A stretch of 7,972 bases of DNA from NCBI GenBank assembly GCA_955652455.1, contig CATPBU010000251.1, positions 1 through 7,972 of the forward strand. Reading direction: 5' to 3'. A program made the position numbers and the translations under genes. Of this stretch, positions 1 through 5,287 are shown in pieces. Positions within the stretch are counted from its first letter, which is position 1, and every line of letters begins with the position of its first letter. The DNA comes from Candidatus Dormiibacterota bacterium (GTDB taxonomy: Bacteria > Chloroflexota > Dormibacteria > UBA8260). The notes below the pieces were generated by a model. It saw only the letters and a list, made by a program, of their open reading frames with translations, was not told the origin of the DNA and ran no database searches.

Positions 1-1
1 A

Positions 2-139
2 TCACACCCAGCCTTGCTTGCCAGCTTCTAGCCCAGCCTGGAACCGACTTGACACGCCGAGAAGTTCGAAAAGCAGAGCCAGGCGTCGGCGGACGGTGCG
101 ATGGCTCATGCCCATGTGCTTGGCGCTGGTTTCGTCTGT
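2..139 (-). pseudogene. C-terminal fragment of a LuxR-type HTH regulator
   Basis: The last 45 codons before the TGA at 4-2 (minus strand) read as the end of a LuxR/GerE-type DNA-binding domain. An acidic turn (TDE) leads into a helix, then the recognition helix 'GMSHRTVRRRL', then 'LLGVSSRFQAG' and a closing Gly-Trp-Val. Actinobacterial regulators of this class commonly end in a very similar R-F-Q-A-G...G-W-[LV] tail. Upstream of about base 139 the same frame stays open but stops resembling a regulator: no first helix of the GerE domain and no sensor domain. I could not find the missing part in the other minus-strand frames over bases 140-300. I read this as the 3' end of a broken gene, possibly cut by the rearrangement that also truncated the tRNA at 303. 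The HTH match is fairly secure; the pseudogene status is inference. Confidence 0.5.
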
Positions 140-302
140 GTGGCTCCTGGGATTGCTGCCAACTCTGGCGTTTTCTGACCCCCACGTTGACCCCCACCGG
201 GCCGGACGAGGCCGGATTCCGGTGGACGGGAGCGCGTCAATCGCACTGCCAGCGAGTTCGGGATGGACCATCACGGACGGCGGTGGACAGCCCTGGCACG
301 AT

Positions 303-362
303 CTGGAAATGCGGTATCCGGGGCAACTCGGATCGAGGGTTCGAATCCCTCTCGCTCCGCCA
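303..362 (+). tRNA. Truncated tRNA-Ser(GGA), 3' portion only; likely att-site copy
   Basis: From 303 the sequence folds as the 3' two-thirds of a class II tRNA. The anticodon loop is CTGGAAA (303-309, anticodon GGA at 305-307), followed by the 3' anticodon stem TGCGG (310-314). A long variable arm has stem ATCCG/CGGAT (316-320 with 329-333). The T-arm is GAGGG-TTCGAAT-CCCTC (335-351). Then come the acceptor 3' strand TCGCTCC (352-358), discriminator G359 and an encoded CCA (360-362). The long variable arm and anticodon identify serine. The 5' half is missing: the bases before 303 do not pair with TGCGG and no D-arm is present. Breakage exactly at the anticodon loop is typical of tyrosine-integrase crossover in tRNA genes, so this is probably the duplicated 3' end left at the far side of an integrated element. 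It should not give a functional tRNA. Confidence 0.75.
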
Positions 363-407
363 TTTGGGTTATGCGATAATGGTTTTCGGCTACCTATGCG
401 CGGGCAG

Positions 408-443
408 CCGCTCCCCCCGGCACCCGCGCGGGCACGGGAGCGG
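408..443 (+). terminator. Strong GC hairpin 3' of the tRNA fragment
   Basis: An 8-bp perfect inverted repeat, CCGCTCCC (408-415) with GGGAGCGG (436-443), encloses a second perfect palindrome, CCCGCGCGGG (423-432). It begins 46 bases after the tRNA CCA. It could be the terminator of the original tRNA-Ser gene, left on the host side of the junction. There is no T-run after the stem on the plus strand, so an intrinsic terminator is not proven. Confidence 0.35.
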
Positions 444-557
444 GGACAGGAGAAAGAAAACAGACCCAAGCGCAGCCGCCGGCCGCGTGAGGTGCCCTGA
501 CCGCTCCTCAAACGGCGCCAGTGCGCCATGCGTATGATGCGACCCGCCCGCCGGGCA

Positions 558-677
558 GTCGCGAGTAACACCGCCCCCGCTCTCGGAGGCGGAGGCGGCA
601 TCTTCACCGACTCCACCTCCACCCGGGCGCTCAGTGGCGGCGGCATCACCAGCAACACCCGGGACAACGTGAGCAGA
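558..677 (+). pseudogene. Fragment of a beta-helix surface protein, C-terminal part
   Basis: One plus-strand frame (phase of base 558) reads 'VASNTAPALGGGGGIFTD', then a Ser/Thr-rich strand and 'SGGGITSNTRDNV'. The repeating pattern of small polar residues, G-G-G-I-F and S-N-T is the rung pattern of right-handed parallel beta-helix (pectin-lyase-fold) repeat proteins. In that family 'GNTPDN' is common near the C-terminus. No start or signal peptide belongs to this frame; it is open until a stop at 774-776 but loses the repeat pattern after about 677. I read it as the remnant of a larger secreted or surface protein. The match is by motif style only. Confidence 0.4.
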
Positions 678-685
678 CCTGCAGC

Positions 686-690
686 GAGGG
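686..690 (+). promoter_or_regulatory. Ribosome binding site for the 698 ORF
   Basis: GAGGG (686-690) lies seven bases upstream of the ATG at 698. This is good spacing and fixes that start codon if the small ORF is translated. Confidence 0.4.
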
Positions 691-697
691 GACCAAC

Positions 698-970
698 ATG
701 GCAGACGCACGGGGCAGAGATGGGCGCGTCGCAGGCACGCCGTCGGTCGTGGCCATGCCCGGACGGCCTCCCGTGATCATCAACGTCAACGGCAAGACCG
801 TCACCATCAACGGCGACGACGCCACCATCGCGCGCAGCGAGGCGAGCGGCACCCCGGACTTCCGGATCCTCGAGGTGGCCGCCGGCGCCAGCCTGGCCAC
901 GGGTGATATCTTCATCGAGAACGGCAGCAACAGCACCGTCGCCGGCAACAGTCCGGGTGACGTCAGCTGA
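698..970 (+). pseudogene. Beta-helix protein remnant (90 aa), possibly still translated
   Basis: This 90-residue frame has an ATG and a ribosome binding site, yet its content is the inside of a large protein. Residues 26-63 ('VIINVNGKTVTINGDDATIA', then a stretch with 'GTPDFRILEV' and 'GAS') match the early rungs of right-handed beta-helix repeat proteins. The frame then jumps to 'IFIENGSNSTVAGNSPGD', which resembles much later rungs, as if the middle had been deleted. There is no signal peptide, although such proteins are normally exported and several hundred residues long. The stop at 968-970 is only 16 bases before the phosphoesterase start, so translation here could be coupled to that gene. 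With the 558-677 fragment it suggests a decayed tandem pair. It could instead be a short functional protein; I favour decay. Confidence 0.45.
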
Positions 971-979
971 GCCGCTGAC
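962..979 (+). promoter_or_regulatory. Hairpin just upstream of the first phosphoesterase start
   Basis: GTCAGC (962-967) and GCTGAC (974-979) form a perfect 6-bp stem with loop TGAGCC, which contains the stop codon of the preceding ORF. The stem ends seven bases before the ATG at 987, where a ribosome binding site would lie. No Shine-Dalgarno sequence is visible there. The hairpin could hide or pace translation initiation, or be a leftover terminator stem. No function is shown. Confidence 0.35.
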
Positions 980-986
980 GGCCACC

Positions 987-2627
987 ATGCTTCAAGCCGG
1001 CCAATCGAGCGGTCGCCGCCGCTCGCTGCGGTTGCGGCTCGGCCTCCTGGCCGGCCTGGCGATCTTGGTCGCATCGACCGTCGGCGGTGTGGCCGCGCGC
1101 GCCACGGCGCTCGGGCCGTCCGGGGGGACCCACGCGACGACCGCGACCCCGATCCAGCACGTCGTCATCATCATGGAGGAGAACCACTCCTTCGACGACT
1201 ACTTCGGGACGTTCCCCGGTCTCCAGCCTGGGTACGGAATCCCGTCTGGCGTCTGCGTTCCCGACCCCAGGACGAAGGGTTGTGATGCGCCGTACCACAA
1301 CACGACCGGTTTCTCCCACGACATTCCGCACTGGAGCCAGTCGTCGGTCGCCGACGTCAACAACGGGAAGATGGACGGCTTCGTCGCCCAGGAGCAGCAG
1401 GCGTGCAATTGCGCACTTCACGAATCCATGAGTTACTTCGATGCGCGCGAGATCCCGGTGTTCTGGCGCTACGCCGAGAACTACACCCTGCACGACAACC
1501 TCTTTGAGCCGGTGGCCTCGTGGAGCTGGCCCTCCCACCTGTCGCTGGTCTCCGAGTGGAGTGCCTCATGCAAGTCGCAGACCGATCCCTTCAGCTGCAC
1601 CGGCAGACTGAACATTGGCCAGCCGACTCGCACCACCTGGCCGGCAACGACACTGCCTTGGACGGACCTGACCTGGTTGCTCCACCAGAACGGTACCAGC
1701 TGGGGCTACTACGTCGCTGACGGCACCGAGCCCGACTGCGCCTCCAGCGGTTGCGTCATGGGTCCGCAGTCCGCCGCGACGCCGGCGATCTTCAACCCTC
1801 TGCCGTGGTTCGAGGACGTGCAGAACGATGGCCAGCTTGGCAACATCAAGGAGCTCAGCTCGTTCTACACGGATATCTCCAGCGGCAACCTTCCAGCGGT
1901 CTCCTGGGTTGTGCCAACCCAGGCGGTCAGCGGCCACCCAGGCACAGGCAACCAGCTCAATAGTGAGCCGTATGTGGTCAGCCTGATCAATGCGATCGAA
2001 TCCAGCTCGGCGTGGAGCAGCACGGCCATCCTGCTGACCTGGGACGACTGGGGTGGGCAGTACGACCACATCAAGCCACCCACGGTGGATGGCCTCGGTT
2101 TCGGGCTGCGTGTGCCCAGCATCCTGATCAGCCCGTACGCCAAGAAGGGGTACATCGACAACCAGACGCTCAGCTTCGACGCCTACAACAAGTTCATCGA
2201 GGACGACTTCCTCGGCGGCCAGCGGCTGGATCCGAAGACGGATCAGCGGCCCGACTCCCGCACAACGGTTCGTGAGAACAACCCGTTGCTTGGCAACCTG
2301 GTCAGCGATTTCGACTTCAGCAAGCCGCCGTCGGCCCCGATCCTCTTTCCCACTGTGACGGTGCCGGCCACGATCGCGCGGGGAACGCAGATCTCCGTGA
2401 GCGGCGCCTATTACAAGCCGGGCGATACCGTCCACGTGGTGCTCAACTGCGGCACGCCTGATTGTGCCGGCGGCGTCGTGGCCGGCTCCGCCCTCGTGGC
2501 TGCTGATGGAAGCTTCACCGCGACTGTCACCGTGCCTCCTTCGTTGGGCACGGGCAACCAGTTCGCCAGCGCCGAGGGCAGTGACCCCCTCACATACTTC
2601 GCACTCACCAACACCGCGGTGCATTGA
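987..2627 (+). CDS. Secreted phosphoesterase (phospholipase C/acid phosphatase family)
   Basis: A 546-residue exported hydrolase expected to cleave phosphate esters (phospholipid head groups or phosphomonoesters) outside the cell. An Arg-rich N-terminus and hydrophobic segment (about residues 11-40) form a signal peptide. The N-terminal metal-site motif 'IIMEENHSFDDYFGTF' has Glu65-Asn66 and Asp70. 'SWSWPSHLSL' (178-187) is probably the region of the central Ser/Thr nucleophile. 'TWDDWGGQYDHIKPP' (351-365) is the second metal motif, with Asp353-Asp354 where the family usually has Asp-Glu. Residues 455-546 form an Ig/IPT-like beta domain. Ten cysteines fall in five close pairs. I chose ATG 987 because it puts the signal peptide at the N-terminus; an in-frame GTG at 903 would add 28 residues unlike a signal. 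No Shine-Dalgarno is evident. Family membership is secure; phospholipase versus phosphatase cannot be told from sequence. Confidence 0.9.
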   Translation: MLQAGQSSGRRRSLRLRLGLLAGLAILVASTVGGVAARATALGPSGGTHATTATPIQHVVIIMEENHSFDDYFGTFPGLQPGYGIPSGVCVPDPRTKGCDAPYHNTTGFSHDIPHWSQSSVADVNNGKMDGFVAQEQQACNCALHESMSYFDAREIPVFWRYAENYTLHDNLFEPVASWSWPSHLSLVSEWSASCKSQTDPFSCTGRLNIGQPTRTTWPATTLPWTDLTWLLHQNGTSWGYYVADGTEPDCASSGCVMGPQSAATPAIFNPLPWFEDVQNDGQLGNIKELSSFYTDISSGNLPAVSWVVPTQAVSGHPGTGNQLNSEPYVVSLINAIESSSAWSSTAILLTWDDWGGQYDHIKPPTVDGLGFGLRVPSILISPYAKKGYIDNQTLSFDAYNKFIEDDFLGGQRLDPKTDQRPDSRTTVRENNPLLGNLVSDFDFSKPPSAPILFPTVTVPATIARGTQISVSGAYYKPGDTVHVVLNCGTPDCAGGVVAGSALVAADGSFTATVTVPPSLGTGNQFASAEGSDPLTYFALTNTAVH

Positions 2628-2732
2628 CCGGCAAGCCCTAACCACGTCGCCCTGAAAAACGGGCGCGGGTGATCGCGAACGGCTGGTGGTGATTCACGAG
2701 GTCGGGTGGTGCATGTTTTCGCCGATGAGTTT
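2628..2732. other. Short intergenic tract with a small hairpin
   Basis: The tract between the phosphoesterase stop and the transposase remnant holds CGCCC (2648-2652) paired with GGGCG (2661-2665) around an A-rich loop. Read on the minus strand the loop is a T5 run. It may be a weak bidirectional terminator for the convergent genes or part of the end of the degenerate insertion sequence. No gene is visible. Confidence 0.3.
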
Positions 2733-2840
2733 TCAGGCGAGGGCGACAAACCGGTCCAGGTTGTGGGCCAGAACCCCGAATCCGGTCCAGATCGTGGCTC
2801 ACGTATGCCCCTTGAGGCGATCGCAATCGCACTGATCGCT
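2733..2840 (-). pseudogene. DDE transposase C-terminal remnant with internal stop
   Basis: On the minus strand the frame ending at TGA 2735-2733 reads 'ATIWTGFGVLAHNLDRFVAL'. This closely resembles the C-terminal signature of several DDE insertion-sequence transposases, in which 'RLKG..G..IW.GFGVLAHNL' closes the RNase H-like fold. The preceding codons give 'DRLKGHT', but an in-frame TGA at 2801-2799 separates the two parts. No catalytic DDE residues and no recognisable N-terminal region remain. The family (IS1182/ISNCY/IS5-like) cannot be settled from so short a piece. The remnant sits between the 3' ends of the two convergent phosphoesterase genes and harms neither. Confidence 0.55.
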
Positions 2841-3008
2841 GACCGGGAGGACGTTTGCCGACCGATTGCGGACCAACTTGTCGGCTGACGACAGCACGGA
2901 CTGACACCAGGTGATGCCGAAAGCCCTTGTCCTGGATCGGCATCGCCGACCCTGAGGCACTTGGTGACACTAGAGCTCCGCGCCTGATCCCCGAGGGCCG
3001 GTCGCGCG
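2841..3008. other. Intergenic DNA, probably degraded insertion sequence
   Basis: The minus-strand frame of the transposase remnant continues without a stop through part of this tract, but I recognise no conserved motif in it. It may be further decayed transposase. No gene, RNA or clear terminator is visible before the stop codon of the second phosphoesterase at 3009. Confidence 0.25.
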
Positions 3009-4673
3009 TCAGTCGGGGTTGGAATTGTCGGCTGCCACCGTTGGCGCAACGCCCGCCGTGTTGGTGAGCGTCGTCGACATGACGCCGAAAGACGTCAGCG
3101 GATTGCTTCCCCAAGCGCTGACGGCGTAGCTGCCCGGCGCGAGGTTGGTCGGGGCGGTCACCGTGGTCGTGAAGGATCCGTCGGCGCCCGCGGTCGTTGT
3201 TCCCAGGGGTGTGCCACCGCTGCAGTTGGGTGCTCCGCAGTTGAGTGTGAGAGTCACCGTGTCGCCGGGGTGGAAGTGGGCACCGCTCACGGTCACTGCT
3301 GCGCCAGGGATCACCTGATTCGGACCCGCGACTGAGGGAAGCAGAATCGGTGCCGACGGGGGCTGTGTGAAGTCGAAGTCCTTGCTGAGATCGCCGAGCA
3401 GCGGATTGTTCTCGCGGACGCTCGGCCTCGAATCGGGCCGTCCATCGTTCGCCGGGTTGAGGCGTTGCCCGTTGAGGAACGTGTCCTCGATGAACTTGTT
3501 GTACGCGTCGTAGGAAAGCGTCTGGTGGTCGATGTACCCCTTCCTGGCGTAGGGGCTGATGATGATGCTCGGCACGCGGAGGCCATAACCGAGGGCGTCG
3601 ACAGACGGCGGGACGACGTGGTCGTACTCGCCACCCCAGTCGTCCCAGCCGAGCAGGATGGCAGTGCTGGACCATTCCGGGCTGGACTCGATCGCGTTGA
3701 TGACGCTGACCGCGAACTGCTCGCTCCCCGAATTGGTGCTGATCCCAGGGTGGCCGCTCTGCGTGTTGTTGGGAATGACCCACGACACGTCCGGCAGGGT
3801 GTTGGAGGACAGGGCGTTGAAGAACGAGCTTTGCGTGGAGATGTCAGCCAGCTGGCCGTCCTGCCTGACGTCGGTGAACCAGGGCAGCGGGTTCCACCAG
3901 ATGTGCGTTCCGTTGCCTCCCTTGCTCATAGTGCAGCCCGCGGACGTGCAGGCCGGCGACGTGTTGGCGGCGTCGTAGTACCCCCAGCTGACGCCGTGGG
4001 TGTACATGAGGTAGGTCATGTCCGTCCACGGCAGAGTGCCGGACGGGTCGGGCCAGGTGCTCCATCCGGGAAAGCCCATCTTGGGCGTGCCGGTGCAGCT
4101 CATCGGGTTGGTGGGCGATGTGCACGCCGCCGCCCACCCCGATACCAGCGAAACGTGGGACGGGAAGCTCCACGACTGCACCTGTTCGAACATGTTGTCC
4201 GTGAGCGTGTAGTCCTGTGCGTATTGCCAGAACGACGGAATGTCCGAGCCGTTGGAGTAGCCGGCCGCCTCCGTCAGCGAGCACTTGCACGCATGCTGCT
4301 CGGAGGGCAGGAAACCGTCCATCTTTCCCTTGTTCATGTCAGCCACGGCGGCAGCGTACTCATGCGGGAGATCGCGTGAGAAACCGGCGGGGTTGTGGTA
4401 CGGAGCCGTGCATTTTCCGGCAGCGGGATTGGGGAGACACACGCCGGACGGGATGCCATTGGCGCCGGGAAAGGTTCCGAAGTAGTTGTCGAATGAATGG
4501 TTCTCCAGCATCAGGATGACGATATGTTTGATGGGGGAGGGGGATGCGGCGGCCCCGATGACCGGACGCGCAGATGAGGCGAGGCTGGCTGCTCCGGCTG
4601 CAAGCGCGAGCGCAGTGACCAAAATCACCAGCCCGCCTCTCACCGATCGCTTTCGCACACCCACGCCTCCCAT
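3009..4673 (-). CDS. Secreted phosphoesterase, paralogue of the 987-2627 gene
   Basis: A 554-residue exported phosphoesterase of the same family, alignable to its neighbour from '[14 protein letters not shown]' (from residue 57) to the C-terminal Ig-like domain (about 447-540). The second metal motif is '[14 protein letters not shown]' (343-356), again Asp-Asp. Near-identical blocks include '[17 protein letters not shown]' and 'DAYNKFIED'. Its ten cysteines sit in five pairs with the same internal spacings as in the paralogue. A basic start ('VRKRSVRGG') followed by a Leu/Ala-rich stretch forms the signal peptide; Sec versus Tat is unclear. I chose the ATG at 4673. The other ATG, at 4697, overlaps the likely -10 element, and this shorter form has exactly the ten paired cysteines. 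The extra C-terminal tail '[10 protein letters not shown]' is not in the paralogue. The substrate is unknown; divergence and orientation suggest an old inverted duplication. Confidence 0.9.
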   Translation of the reverse strand: MGGVGVRKRSVRGGLVILVTALALAAGAASLASSARPVIGAAASPSPIKHIVILMLENHSFDNYFGTFPGANGIPSGVCLPNPAAGKCTAPYHNPAGFSRDLPHEYAAAVADMNKGKMDGFLPSEQHACKCSLTEAAGYSNGSDIPSFWQYAQDYTLTDNMFEQVQSWSFPSHVSLVSGWAAACTSPTNPMSCTGTPKMGFPGWSTWPDPSGTLPWTDMTYLMYTHGVSWGYYDAANTSPACTSAGCTMSKGGNGTHIWWNPLPWFTDVRQDGQLADISTQSSFFNALSSNTLPDVSWVIPNNTQSGHPGISTNSGSEQFAVSVINAIESSPEWSSTAILLGWDDWGGEYDHVVPPSVDALGYGLRVPSIIISPYARKGYIDHQTLSYDAYNKFIEDTFLNGQRLNPANDGRPDSRPSVRENNPLLGDLSKDFDFTQPPSAPILLPSVAGPNQVIPGAAVTVSGAHFHPGDTVTLTLNCGAPNCSGGTPLGTTTAGADGSFTTTVTAPTNLAPGSYAVSAWGSNPLTSFGVMSTTLTNTAGVAPTVAADNSNPD

Positions 4674-4692
4674 CAAGACGCATCGAGTCCCG

Positions 4693-4722
4693 AGCATGGG
4701 CGGCTTGCGCCCGGCGTGTCAA
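4693..4722 (-). promoter_or_regulatory. Probable sigma70-type promoter of the second phosphoesterase
   Basis: On the minus strand a perfect -35 box TTGACA (4722-4717) is followed after 18 bases by CATGCT (4698-4693), a weak -10. Transcription would start near 4687 and leave a leader of only about 13 bases before ATG 4673. The spacer holds an inverted repeat, GGGCG/CGCCC (plus strand 4698-4702 and 4708-4712), which could bind a regulator. The perfect -35 carries the call; the -10 matches consensus at only three positions. Confidence 0.4.
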
Positions 4723-4926
4723 CCTAGCCCGGATCATTCACTCGTGCGGTGAAATCCGCGTCTGATGCCTTTCGGCGAGAGCTGAGCGCGGTTGCGGTGG
4801 CCGCTCCCACTAGGTGTACGCGCGTGAGATTCAGTCGCGATGCAAATGACGCGCTGCGCGACGTCACTGCGCCGTTCCGGGGCAGCCGGTTGTACGGCTT
4901 GCCGTCAGTAGTGGCTTCGGAGGAGT
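4723..4926. other. Gap between promoter and IS1380 remnant
   Basis: No gene seen. Part of this tract is probably the non-coding end of the IS1380 element, because it directly follows the transposase stop on the minus strand. I could not identify a terminal inverted repeat. Confidence 0.25.
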
Positions 4927-5262
4927 TCAGTCCGCGGTGGGTATGGCTCGGAGCCGTGCGAAGGCGTCGGCCAGCAGCACCGACCATGGCCATCGTCGTT
5001 GCAGGCGCAGGTGAAGGCTGCGGCCGCTGCGAGTCAGCCGTGCCGCCGCATGGAAGAGCGCGTAGCGCAGCCGCTTCGGCTCCCAGTGCTTGCCTGGCCC
5101 TCGAGCAGGACACCGTGGGACCAGGCGATCAGGTCGAGCGCCATGAGCACCAGCTGCAGCCAGACGGCGTTGGCCGCAAAGTCGGGGAAGGGCAAGTTAC
5201 GCATGCCGCTGTGCTTGGCGCAGCGGATCCGATCGTCGATGCGGGCTTAAGAGCGGATGCCT
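4927..5262 (-). pseudogene. IS1380-family transposase, C-terminal remnant, frameshifted
   Basis: On the minus strand from about 5246 the reading is 'ARIDDRIRCAKHSGMRNLPF', then 'DFAANAVWLQLVLMALDLIA' and 'WSHGVLLEG'. This is the characteristic C-terminal half of IS1380-family transposases ('R.EDRIRC.K..GL.NLPF..F..N..W'). At about 5092 the frame breaks; with one base restored the protein continues 'KHWEPKRLRYALFHAAARL', then 'GRSLHLRLQRRWPW', ending at TGA 4929-4927. A TAA at 5249-5247 interrupts the upstream side, where 'RHRAHA'-like residues would be expected. The N-terminal catalytic part is absent because the tryptophanase 3' end follows directly. It is a dead fragment. Insertion-sequence ends and target duplications were not recognised. 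Confidence 0.75.
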
Positions 5263-5287
5263 GCCACTCACCGAGCCGTGGCGCCAC

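Noticed and set aside
229..235. GGAGCGC as the missing 5' acceptor strand of the tRNA
   Set aside because: Six of seven bases pair with the 3' acceptor, but the molecule would be 134 bases long, with no D-arm and no 5' anticodon stem. Chance match.
903..986. GTG at 903 as the start of the first phosphoesterase
   Set aside because: It would put 28 residues without signal features before the signal peptide and overlap the 698-970 frame. ATG 987 fits an exported enzyme.
2..988. A 328-residue minus-strand frame containing 'GGARGIRTLDPSCPGYR'
   Set aside because: That phrase is the well-known spurious translation antisense to a tRNA-Ser 3' end. Only the last 45 codons look like a real protein.
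2638..3783. 381-residue minus-strand frame overlapping the second phosphoesterase
   Set aside because: Low-complexity Arg/Pro/Gln-rich shadow of the real gene in another frame.
3465..4379. 304-residue plus-strand frame
   Set aside because: Antisense shadow of the second phosphoesterase with biased composition and no domain resemblance.
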